Assembly (NCBI GenBank): GCA_910579465.1
Contig: CAJTUB010000002.1
Coordinates: forward strand, 316,980-380,979
Source of the DNA: an uncultured Lachnospiraceae bacterium
Lineage (GTDB): Bacteria > Bacillota > Clostridia > Lachnospirales > Lachnospiraceae
DNA length: 64,000 nt
Reading direction: 5' to 3'
The first letter of the stretch is position 1; each line of letters begins with the position of its first letter. The notes under the pieces were generated by a model. It did not search any database. It saw nothing but the letters and a program-made list of their open reading frames with translations, and was not told where the DNA came from. This document shows positions 51,833 through 60,869 of this stretch, piece after piece. The position numbers were made by a program, and so were the translations under genes.

Positions 51833-52415
51833 ATGTGTAGGTTTTAATGATATTTTCTGCAATTTCTTTTTTGGTCGTACAGCAGTCCATTGCCTGTTTT
51901 TCGATGGAGTGGTGGGCTTCTGCCTCGGTCATTTTCAGGTGCTCGATGAGCAGCCATTTTGCACGGTTTACGGTGCGGATTTCCTGCATTTTTTCTTCAA
52001 TGGATACGGATTTTTTTTCAAGCCTCCGGAGCCGTTCCCTGGAGGCTATCATCCAGTCGATGGCCTGTGTCACGAGCAGCTTTGCGGTAGGCTTTGAAAG
52101 CACATAAACCCCGTGCTCCGTGACCTTGCTGTAGACGGAGGTGTACAGCTCCGAAGGGACCATCAGGAGGGCAACCGTCGTATTCGTACTGCACAAATCG
52201 ACGGAGAAGCGTGTACCGGCATCGTCGGGAAGCGGGGAGTTGACAATGACAAAGTCATAGCTCCGCTCAAGCAGAAGCCGTTTTGCCGCGCTGATACTGT
52301 TTTCAAAGCGGACCGGAGAAAATTTTGAATTGGGAAGCAGCGCCTGCAACGACGCGTTGAAGGTATCCTTTGCGGATACAATCAGAACACTGTATATTTG
52401 TTCCTGCAAATTCAC
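51831..52415 (-). CDS. ANTAR-domain RNA-binding antiterminator
   Basis: The GTG at 52415 follows AAGGAG; the ORF extends into the glutamine synthetase gene without a ribosome site. The 194-residue protein has an N-terminal pseudo-receiver (IYSVLIVSAKDTFNASLQ; the usual acidic pair is missing) and a coiled linker. A C-terminal ANTAR domain follows (NRAKWLLIEHLKMTEAEAHH then AMDCCTTKKEIAENI). ANTAR proteins bind nascent leader RNA and prevent termination, often in nitrogen genes. Being the last gene of the glutamate synthase/glutamine synthetase unit, it probably acts on leaders in this cluster. Confidence 0.85.
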   Translation of the reverse strand: MNLQEQIYSVLIVSAKDTFNASLQALLPNSKFSPVRFENSISAAKRLLLERSYDFVIVNSPLPDDAGTRFSVDLCSTNTTVALLMVPSELYTSVYSKVTEHGVYVLSKPTAKLLVTQAIDWMIASRERLRRLEKKSVSIEEKMQEIRTVNRAKWLLIEHLKMTEAEAHHSIEKQAMDCCTTKKEIAENIIKTYT

Positions 52416-52440
52416 TGTAAGGACTCTCCTTTGCTTTGAC

Positions 52441-53658
52441 TTACTTAAGGCTTCGGCTGTAAACGCGGATAATCTGCTCCGGGATATGCGCCCTGATGAA
52501 AGCGCTGCCCTGCATTCCGGAAATCGCATCCTGTAGGGAGGAAGGGAGCCTCCCGAACTGCTTTAATACCGCCTCGTCAGCCGTGTATAGGTTAATATCC
52601 GCAGGCTGCTGCGGGAGCCGTTTGTTCCGGATTCCGTCAAGTCCTGCATAAATCAGCAGGGCAAACGCGAGGTAAGGATTGGCAGCAGGGTCAGGGGAAC
52701 GGAGCTCTGCCCGTCGGTAGCTGCCGGCTGCCGCAGGGACGCGGATAAGCTGCGAACGGTTCTCGGTTGACCAGGAGATATATTTCGGCGCCTTGTTCGT
52801 TCCGAAGCGCTGGTAGGAGCTTTCCTCCGGATTCAGGAATGCCGTCATATCCGTAATGTGCGTCAGCATTCCGGCAATGAGGTGCGGAAGCAGGTCCTCG
52901 CCCGTGGAGCCTTTGGCGGACACATTGATGTGGAAGCCGTTCCCGGGCTTCCCGCAGATCGGCTTCGGGGAAAAGTCCGCCCACAGGCCGTTGCGGTACG
53001 CAGAGGTCTTGACGACGGTCTTGAAGGTCATCGCATTGTCTGCCGCGGAGAGAGGGTCCGAGTAGCGGAACACGATTTCATTCTGGCCGGGTCCCTCCTC
53101 ATGGTGGGAGCTTTCCGGACAGATGCCCATCTGCTCCAGTGTAAGGCAGATTTCACGCCGTACGTTTTCCCCCTTATCCTCCGGGGCGATATCCATATAC
53201 CCGGCGTGGTCGTACGGGACGTCGGTCGGGTTTCCGTGTTCGTCAAGCCGGAAGAGGTAGAACTCCAGCTCGGAGCCGAAGGAAAATTCGATTCCTGCCG
53301 CTTTTGCCTCTTCGGCAGCCTTTCTTAAAAGACTGCGCGTATCGCAGGCAAAGGCGTTGCCGTCCGGGTGGGAGATACTGCAGAACATCCGGACAACGCG
53401 TCCGTGCTCCGGACGCCACGGCAGGATGGCTAACGTGGAAGGGTCCGGGTGCAGTAAAAGGTCCGAGTGTGTTTCGTCGCCAAAGCCCTCCGTTGCCGAG
53501 GCGTCGGTTGCGATTCCGTACTCAAATGCGTGCGGGAGCTCGCCCGGCATGATGGAGATATTTTTCTGTCTGCCATAGACGTCGCAGAAGACAAGACGGA
53601 TGAACTTTACGTCCTCTTCGTTGACAAACTGGATGACTTCCTGGGCGGAATATTTCAT
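52441..53658 (-). CDS. glnA: Glutamine synthetase, GSI-like, short form
   Basis: The 405-residue enzyme makes glutamine from glutamate, ammonia and ATP. The beta-grasp N-terminus is present (FIRLVFCDVYGRQKNISIMP), as are the catalytic segments EFSFGSELEFYLFRLDEHG, HHEEGPGQNEIVF, NGFHINVS and AELRSPDPAANPYLAFAL. At 405 residues it is shorter than the usual 440-470 of GSI. The adenylylation loop is not evident. It is in an operon with glutamate synthase and ANTAR genes. Confidence 0.88.
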   Translation of the reverse strand: MKYSAQEVIQFVNEEDVKFIRLVFCDVYGRQKNISIMPGELPHAFEYGIATDASATEGFGDETHSDLLLHPDPSTLAILPWRPEHGRVVRMFCSISHPDGNAFACDTRSLLRKAAEEAKAAGIEFSFGSELEFYLFRLDEHGNPTDVPYDHAGYMDIAPEDKGENVRREICLTLEQMGICPESSHHEEGPGQNEIVFRYSDPLSAADNAMTFKTVVKTSAYRNGLWADFSPKPICGKPGNGFHINVSAKGSTGEDLLPHLIAGMLTHITDMTAFLNPEESSYQRFGTNKAPKYISWSTENRSQLIRVPAAAGSYRRAELRSPDPAANPYLAFALLIYAGLDGIRNKRLPQQPADINLYTADEAVLKQFGRLPSSLQDAISGMQGSAFIRAHIPEQIIRVYSRSLK

Positions 53659-53676
53659 AGAACAACCTACTTTCTT

Positions 53677-54399
53677 TTAATTTGCTACATACATCTGTTT
53701 ATAAGGATTTTTGCTGTCCGGGGTGACGACGGTAAACGGGGAAGCGGTCACCTCTGTCTGGTCGCAGCTAAACAGTTCACAGTATTCGGAAAGAAATCCC
53801 CGGATTTCCTCCATGTCCTCCCCGCAGGCAAGCCTTGCCGTGACCTGGCGGGGGAAGGAAAGCCCGGTGCAGTCGCCGCGCAGGTACATCTTCCCTCCGT
53901 GCATACCGGTGCATGGGAAATTCCCGATAATCTGCCTGCCATCGGCATCCAGTCCCAGGACGATGATTTTTCCGCCTGCCTGGTATTCGCCGAGAAAGCT
54001 TCCGGCACAGCCGCCAATGACAAGTACCGGCACCTTTTCCTTGTATTCCTTCATATGGATTCCGGCGCGGTAACCGGCGTTTCCGCGGACAAAGATTTTT
54101 CCGCCGCGCATCGCATATCCGGCGGCGTCCCCGATGCTTCCGTGAATGACAATTTTTCCTTCGTTCATAGTATCCCCGACGGCGTCCTGTGTATTACCGT
54201 TTACGATAATTTCTGCGCCGTTCAGATAGGCGCCCAGTGCGTTTCCGGGAATACCGTCGATGGTAATCCTGCGTTCGTCCATTCCGGCAGCAATGAAACG
54301 CTGGCCGAGACAGCCGGAGATGGTAAACTCCCCGGTTTCCCCGCGGAGCAGGGCGTTTAAGTCTTTATAATCCAGATCTACCGCATCAATCAATTTCAT
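53677..54399 (-). CDS. Glutamate synthase domain 3 (GXGXG) protein
   Basis: The 240-residue protein is a beta-helix repeat domain with many G-x-G-x-G turns (AGYAMRGGKIFVRGNAGYRA, MHGGKMYLRGDC). This corresponds to the C-terminal domain of GltB, here a separate gene. With the amidotransferase and FMN domains encoded upstream it would form a split, archaeal-type glutamate synthase alpha subunit. Confidence 0.87.
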   Translation of the reverse strand: MKLIDAVDLDYKDLNALLRGETGEFTISGCLGQRFIAAGMDERRITIDGIPGNALGAYLNGAEIIVNGNTQDAVGDTMNEGKIVIHGSIGDAAGYAMRGGKIFVRGNAGYRAGIHMKEYKEKVPVLVIGGCAGSFLGEYQAGGKIIVLGLDADGRQIIGNFPCTGMHGGKMYLRGDCTGLSFPRQVTARLACGEDMEEIRGFLSEYCELFSCDQTEVTASPFTVVTPDSKNPYKQMYVAN

Positions 54400-54459
54400 A
54401 TTATACTATACCTCCAAACTTTTTTCTACGTATTTCCAAAGAAAATGCAGATGGAATTG

Positions 54460-55965
54460 TTATTCACCGGCGTGGGAAATACCAAGAATTGCAAGTTCCT
54501 TTTCACTTAACCCGATGCCGCGCAGCATCAGGCGGTTCCCGCGGAGCGCTTCAATGGAATTGATACCCATACCGCCCATCAGCTCCTTGATTTCATGCCG
54601 CCATGCGTTCATAAGGTTAATCAGGCGTTCGCTTCCGACGACAGGATTCAGACGTTTGGTAAGCTCAGGACGCTGCGTAGCAATGCCCCAGTTACATTTG
54701 CCGCTCTGGCAGGTCCGGCAGAGATGGCACCCCAGGGCGAGCAGTGCCGCAGTAGCAACATAGCAGGCGTCGGCGCCAAGCGCGACTGCCTTTACGACAT
54801 CAGCTGCGCTGCGGATACTTCCGCCGACGACAAGCGAAACATGGTTCCGGATACCCTCGTCGCGCAGACGCTGGTCGACCGCAGCCAGGGCAAGCTCAAT
54901 CGGGATGCCGACATTATCGCGGATTCTGGTAGGGGCGGCGCCGGTTCCGCCGCGGAAGCCGTCGATTGCAATGATGTCTGCGCCGCTCCGTGCAATGCCG
55001 CTTGCAATGGCGGCAATGTTATGGACCGCAGCGACCTTTACGATAACCGGCTTTTGATATTCCGTCGCTTCCTTTAAGGAGAAAACCAACTGGCGCAAAT
55101 CCTCAATGGAATAAATGTCGTGGTGCGGCGCCGGGGAAATGGCATCGGAGCCTTCGGGAATCATACGGGTGCGCGAAACGTCGCCGACAATCTTGGCACC
55201 CGGCAGGTGTCCTCCGATGCCCGGCTTTGCACCCTGGCCCATTTTGATTTCGATAGCGGCACCTGCCTCCAGATAGTCCTTATAAACGCCGAAGCGGCCC
55301 GAGGCAACCTGGACGATGGTGTTTTCGCTGTAGCAGTAAAAGTCCTCGTGGAGACCTCCCTCTCCGGTATTATAATAAATGCCAAGCTCCGTGGCGGCAC
55401 GCGCCAGGCTTTCATGGGCATTGTAGCTGATGGAGCCATAGCTCATGGCGGAGAACATCACCGGCATGGAAAGCTCAAGCTGAGGAGTTAAATCCAGCTT
55501 TAATTCGCCGTTTTCATCACGATTTAATTTTTCCGGCTTTTTGCCAAGGAAAACGCGGGTTTCCATAGGCTCACGCAGCGGGTCAATCGGAGGATTGGTG
55601 ACCTGTGAAGCGTTGATTAAAATCCTGTCCCAATAAACAGGAAGCGGATTCGGATTTCCCATTGAAGAGAGAAGTACGCCGCCGCTCCCCGCCTGCTTGT
55701 AAATTTCCTTAATCGTTTCATTCTTCCAGTTGGCATTTTCGCGGAGCGTGCAGTCGCTCTTGACGATTTTTAATGCCCTTGTCGGGCAGAAGGAAACGCA
55801 GCGCTGGCAGTTGACACATTTGCTTTCATCGCTTAACAGGATGCCGCGCTCTGCGTCAAAGCTATGTACTTCATTGGAGCACTGCTGCTCACAGATGTGA
55901 CAGGAAATGCAACGGTTCTCATTTCGGATTACTTCAAATTCAGGATAGATGTATTCAATACTCAT
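54460..55965 (-). CDS. Glutamate synthase FMN/Fe-S domain protein
   Basis: The 501-residue protein has an N-terminal pair of [4Fe-4S] motifs (CISCHICEQQCSNEV, KCVNCQRCVSFCP) and a GltB-type FMN-binding TIM barrel with GQGAKPGIGGHLPG, AIDGFRGGTGAAPTR and a Cys-rich loop CHLCRTCQSGKCNWG. It transfers reducing power to the glutamine-derived ammonia to make glutamate from 2-oxoglutarate. It begins 1 bp from the upstream gene's stop. No separate small subunit is visible, so electrons probably come from ferredoxin. Confidence 0.9.
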   Translation of the reverse strand: MSIEYIYPEFEVIRNENRCISCHICEQQCSNEVHSFDAERGILLSDESKCVNCQRCVSFCPTRALKIVKSDCTLRENANWKNETIKEIYKQAGSGGVLLSSMGNPNPLPVYWDRILINASQVTNPPIDPLREPMETRVFLGKKPEKLNRDENGELKLDLTPQLELSMPVMFSAMSYGSISYNAHESLARAATELGIYYNTGEGGLHEDFYCYSENTIVQVASGRFGVYKDYLEAGAAIEIKMGQGAKPGIGGHLPGAKIVGDVSRTRMIPEGSDAISPAPHHDIYSIEDLRQLVFSLKEATEYQKPVIVKVAAVHNIAAIASGIARSGADIIAIDGFRGGTGAAPTRIRDNVGIPIELALAAVDQRLRDEGIRNHVSLVVGGSIRSAADVVKAVALGADACYVATAALLALGCHLCRTCQSGKCNWGIATQRPELTKRLNPVVGSERLINLMNAWRHEIKELMGGMGINSIEALRGNRLMLRGIGLSEKELAILGISHAGE

Positions 55966-57059
55966 TAGAAAGCGCCCTCCTTTACCTGAATAATGACCGG
56001 TTCGCCGCCGGCAGGAGCGTAAATGTTTTCTGCTGCCGGTTCCATGGTTCGGATGGCAGCTTCCTCACTTGCAATAAAAACTTTATCCGCCTTTTCCCCG
56101 ACGACCATCGAGCGGAGCTTCAGCCGGTCGTTCAATGCCATAAGACCGCCGTTAAAGCCAAGGACAATCGAAAACGGTCCGGTGACTAACAGGCTGGAGA
56201 AAACGGTGCGGAGATAGGTAAGCTTTTTTTGTTCCGATTCCTCTGCCTTTGCCGCAATCGTACTCCAGAACGGGGCCGCGATGACGCTTGCTGCCTCTTC
56301 TAAGGTGAGTCCCTGGACGCGGAGCAGATAATCGATAATATAGGTGATAACTTCGGTATCGGTCTGCAGGGTACACCGGTAGCCGAACATTTCAATAAAG
56401 CGGCGGTTGGCATCATAGGAAGAAATCTCGCCGTTATGTACAATAGAGTGGTCGAGCAGGGTAAACGGATGTGCGCCGCCCCACCAGCCTGGCGTATTGG
56501 TCGGATAGCGGCCGTGCGCGGTCCAGGAGTAGCCCTCGTATTCGTCTAATTTGTAAAAGACGCCGACATCCTCCGGAAATCCGACTGCCTTAAAGGTTCC
56601 CATGTTTTTCCCGCTGGAAAATACATAGGCACCCGGGAACTCCGCATTGATTTTCATTACCGTTCTTGCAACAAACTCTTTTTCGTCAAGCTGCAGGGAA
56701 GCAAGGACGGATTTCAGGGGAGAAACAAAATACCGCCAGATAACAGGCTCGTCGGTAATGGCCGGAATCTTTCTGGTAGGAATAATCTCTGATTTTACAA
56801 TCTCAAATTGTTCCTTTAGAAACTGCTCACAGTTTTTCCGGGTACTGCGCTCATTATAAAAGAGGTGCAGCGCATAGAAGTCCTTGTATTCCGGATAGAT
56901 ACCATATCCTGCGAAGCCTCCGCCCAGACCGTTCGAGCGGTCATGCATCGGTTTCATGGCATTTGTAATCAGTTCGCCGGACATCCGCTTTCCTTCTCTG
57001 GAAATGACGGCGGCGATGGCACAGCCGGAGGGGATTCGTATCTGACCTTCAGTTTTCAT
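55965..57059 (-). CDS. Glutamate synthase amidotransferase domain protein (GltB1/GlxB-like)
   Basis: The ATG at 57059 follows AAGGAAGGAAT; the ORF extends through the leader. The 364-residue class II glutamine amidotransferase has Cys13 in IPSGCAIAAVISREG as the likely nucleophile after removal of a 12-residue propeptide. Supporting sites are GLGGGFAGYGIYP, TAHGRYPTNTPGWWGGAHPF and NGEISSY. It releases ammonia from glutamine for the partner FMN domain. It heads the operon down to the ANTAR gene. Confidence 0.88.
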   Translation of the reverse strand: MKTEGQIRIPSGCAIAAVISREGKRMSGELITNAMKPMHDRSNGLGGGFAGYGIYPEYKDFYALHLFYNERSTRKNCEQFLKEQFEIVKSEIIPTRKIPAITDEPVIWRYFVSPLKSVLASLQLDEKEFVARTVMKINAEFPGAYVFSSGKNMGTFKAVGFPEDVGVFYKLDEYEGYSWTAHGRYPTNTPGWWGGAHPFTLLDHSIVHNGEISSYDANRRFIEMFGYRCTLQTDTEVITYIIDYLLRVQGLTLEEAASVIAAPFWSTIAAKAEESEQKKLTYLRTVFSSLLVTGPFSIVLGFNGGLMALNDRLKLRSMVVGEKADKVFIASEEAAIRTMEPAAENIYAPAGGEPVIIQVKEGAF

Positions 57060-57093
57060 ATCGATTCCTTCCTTTCTCACATTCTGCGAAAGC

Positions 57094-57155
57094 AAAAAAG
57101 CAAAGGCGCTCATTTCGGAACAGACCCGCGTCTGCGCCAAAATGAACACCTTTGC
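57094..57155 (-). terminator. Leader terminator of the glutamate synthase operon
   Basis: On the minus strand, a 19-bp stem pairs 57155-57137 with 57118-57100, continuous apart from wobble pairs. The 18-nt loop contains an inner CAGAC/GTCTG stem. Six T residues follow (57099-57094). It begins about 6 nt after the predicted start of transcription and would stop most transcription unless opened. Confidence 0.85.
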
Positions 57156-57167
57156 TCATTTTTTTGC

Positions 57168-57196
57168 ATTATACAATTTTATTTTTGTTTTGTCAA
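57168..57196 (-). promoter_or_regulatory. Consensus promoter of the glutamate synthase operon
   Basis: TTGACA (57196-57191) and TATAAT (57173-57168) are separated by 17 bp, a full sigma-A consensus. Transcription would start near 57161 and run straight into the leader terminator. Confidence 0.88.
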
Positions 57197-57331
57197 GAAA
57201 AAATGTGGAGAAAATTTGGTAGCAACCTGCAATCAGCTTGCAGCTATGAAAAAGGGGAAAGTTCTTTCTTATGTTCTTACAACGAAGCAGGCAGTGTAAG
57301 ATACCGTTTTATGGAGGCTTTTGAATCACGG

Positions 57332-57427
57332 CTATTGTAAACCGGGTCTGCTCCTGTATTCAAAACCCGCCAGGCATATCCACCAAAGCAGTACGATTGC
57401 TATAACGAAAAATATCTTTCTTTTCAT
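57332..57427 (-). CDS. Small membrane protein, 31 residues
   Basis: This short ORF has AAAGGAGAAACCGGAT before its ATG, a strong ribosome site. A TATAAT lies about 34 bp upstream of the ATG (57466-57461). The product is one hydrophobic helix with charged ends (MKRKIFFVIAIVLLWWICLA then GFEYRSRPGLQ). The pattern of basic N-terminus, helix and polar tail is that of a small integral membrane protein. No known family is recognised. It lies between two nitrogen-linked units. Confidence 0.6.
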   Translation of the reverse strand: MKRKIFFVIAIVLLWWICLAGFEYRSRPGLQ

Positions 57428-57509
57428 ATCCGGTTTCTCCTTTCCGTTTTCTCTGCCATAATTATAGATTAAATTTCCGCCTGATTCCATAGATTCCGCT
57501 TACATTTTC

Positions 57510-57527
57510 CGTGCTGGTCTTACAATT
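57510..57527. promoter_or_regulatory. Palindrome upstream of a short transcription unit
   Basis: TCTTACAA and TTGTAAGA are separated by two bases in a perfect inverted repeat, 22 bp before the -35 box at 57549. It may be an activator or repressor site. Confidence 0.45.
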
Positions 57528-57548
57528 TTGTAAGATAGGGCATTTTAA

Positions 57549-57577
57549 TTGACAAAAAACGGAATTGATGCTATCAT
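57549..57577 (+). promoter_or_regulatory. Promoter of a short transcription unit
   Basis: TTGACA (57549-57554) and TATCAT (57572-57577) are separated by 17 bp. Transcription would begin near 57584 and meet a terminator at 57684-57714. Confidence 0.65.
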
Positions 57578-57683
57578 AATACAGTAATCTGGTTTTTTGG
57601 GATAGAAGAGGATAAGCCGGGAGTTGAAAAGGTATGTATATGAGGAATCAGGGACTGACCTTATGTTACTTTTAAAATAATTC

Positions 57684-57714
57684 GGCTGCAAGTGCTTTTG
57701 CGGCTGTTTTTTAT
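57684..57714 (+). terminator. Terminator closing a short transcription unit
   Basis: GGCTGCAA pairs with TTTGCGGC-like sequence (with a wobble) around a short loop, followed by TGTTTTTTATTT. It lies 70 bp before the start of the membrane-anchored protein gene at 57785, so it may be an attenuator or the end of a small RNA. Confidence 0.65.
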
Positions 57715-57784
57715 TTATTAGGAAATATCATCTTATATCAGTGTGTTATGGTGTGCGATTGCTTTAGAAGGGAGGAGTCTGTCT

Positions 57785-58342
57785 ATGGAAAAGCAGAACC
57801 GGCGCGGTGGGAAAAAGAGGTGGAAGTATTTTGTTTTTCTGCCACTTTCTGTCATTGTATTAGTTGTAATTGTCCTGATTCTTTTTATCAGGAACAGTGC
57901 GTGGTATCATGGGGCATTTGATTATGATGCGGTGGCGTTGGGAAAGCTTCTGCGGAAGGAAAAGCTGGATACGGGAGTAACGGGAATACGCTCTGCTTCC
58001 CTTGTGAAAGAAGATGGGCAGGAGGTAAGCCTGGAGCTTCCGGTGGAGTTTTGGACGATGATTGCGGATGATTTTGCAGGACTTACCTGGGGAAAAGCAA
58101 TCAGGTACAGGCTTCGTTGGGTTTCCGAGCCGGTGGATGAGGTGTTAATCACAGGCAGGAGTAAGATCCTGGAACTGGAGCTGGTGTCAGAGAAGCATAC
58201 AGAGCCGGTTTTTATAAAAATATACAGGCAGGGATATGTATGGGTCAGTTTGAGGGAGGAGGATGAGTTCCGGATAGGAACGGCAAGTGCCAAAAAATAT
58301 TATGACGAAGCGTTAAAGTTTATTCGCGTGAAGGCAAAGTGA
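57785..58342 (+). CDS. Membrane-anchored protein of unknown function
   Basis: I chose the ATG at 57785, preceded by GGGAGGAGTCTGTCT; the frame is open to 57743. The 185-residue protein has a basic start (MEKQNRRGGKKRWKYF), one membrane helix at about residues 15-37 (LPLSVIVLVVIVLILFI) and a mixed alpha/beta extracellular domain. I recognise no motif. It follows a short transcription unit that may attenuate it. Confidence 0.55.
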   Translation: MEKQNRRGGKKRWKYFVFLPLSVIVLVVIVLILFIRNSAWYHGAFDYDAVALGKLLRKEKLDTGVTGIRSASLVKEDGQEVSLELPVEFWTMIADDFAGLTWGKAIRYRLRWVSEPVDEVLITGRSKILELELVSEKHTEPVFIKIYRQGYVWVSLREEDEFRIGTASAKKYYDEALKFIRVKAK

Positions 58343-58402
58343 GAATAATTCCCTGCATTGGAGGGGGTTATCAGCACTTCGCAAAAAATTTAAAAAAGGG
58401 TC

Positions 58403-58431
58403 TTGACGAATCACCTTTACGGGTGTATAAT
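58403..58431 (+). promoter_or_regulatory. Promoter of the GSIII gene
   Basis: TTGACG (58403-58408) and TATAAT (58426-58431) are 17 bp apart. Transcription would begin near 58438 and give a leader of about 244 nt before the GSIII start. Confidence 0.85.
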
Positions 58432-58450
58432 GCACCACATGAAGGCAAGG

Positions 58451-58484
58451 GCGTCTTTGAGGTTATTCTCAAAGACGCTTTTTT
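58451..58484 (+). terminator. First leader terminator of the GSIII gene
   Basis: GCGTCTTTGAG (58451-58461) pairs perfectly with CTCAAAGACGC (58468-58478) around a 6-nt loop, followed by six T residues. It begins about 13 nt after the transcription start, as in the glutamate synthase leader. Confidence 0.85.
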
Positions 58485-58492
58485 CATTTCAT

Positions 58493-58563
58493 GGGAAGTA
58501 CCGTGCCGCGTCGGCACAGGAAGGTATCTTCCCGTGAAACTGCTCTGCGGGATGCGCACCCGC
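58493..58563 (+). other. Structured central part of the GSIII leader
   Basis: A compound stem GGGAAGTACC / GGTA-t-CTTCCC (58493-58502 with 58523-58533) encloses GTGCCG/CGGCAC. A separate hairpin GCGGG/CCCGC follows at 58547-58563. It lies between two terminators, so it is a likely site for a protein or ligand that chooses between them. Confidence 0.55.
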
Positions 58564-58612
58564 GAATTGGTAAGGTACATAGAAATGTCAGGTTTATAGG
58601 ATTGGAAAAGGC

Positions 58613-58658
58613 AACGGCGTCTTTCATGGAAACAACGTGAAAGGTGTCGTTTTCTTTT
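58613..58658 (+). terminator. Second leader terminator of the GSIII gene
   Basis: A 16-bp stem (58613-58628 with 58636-58651, several wobble pairs) is followed by TTTCTTTTT. It ends 24 bp before the GSIII start and overlaps no gene, the position of an attenuator. Confidence 0.75.
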
Positions 58659-58681
58659 TATCAGGAAAAGGAGGTTTTACG

Positions 58682-60778
<2,097 letters not shown>

Positions 60779-60820
60779 GCAGGGGATACCGGGAGCAGGG
60801 CTTTTGTAAAGACCCGGCGC

Positions 60821-60846
60821 GGGAAACGCCTTCACCGGCGTTTCCC
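60821..60846 (+). terminator. Hairpin between GSIII and amt
   Basis: GGGAAACGCC (60821-60830) pairs with GGCGTTTCCC (60837-60846). It shares its arm sequence with hairpins at 20948 and 33864. The flank is A-rich, with no T tract, so it may reduce rather than stop read-through to amt. Confidence 0.6.
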
Positions 60847-60869
60847 TGAAAAATAAGGAGATGATTGGT

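Noticed and set aside
57094..57160. Classical ANTAR dual-hexaloop RNA motif in the glutamate synthase leader
   Set aside because: I could not draw two adjacent stems with six-base loops bearing A at position 1 and G at position 4; the leader is one long stem. ANTAR control remains a hypothesis from gene context.
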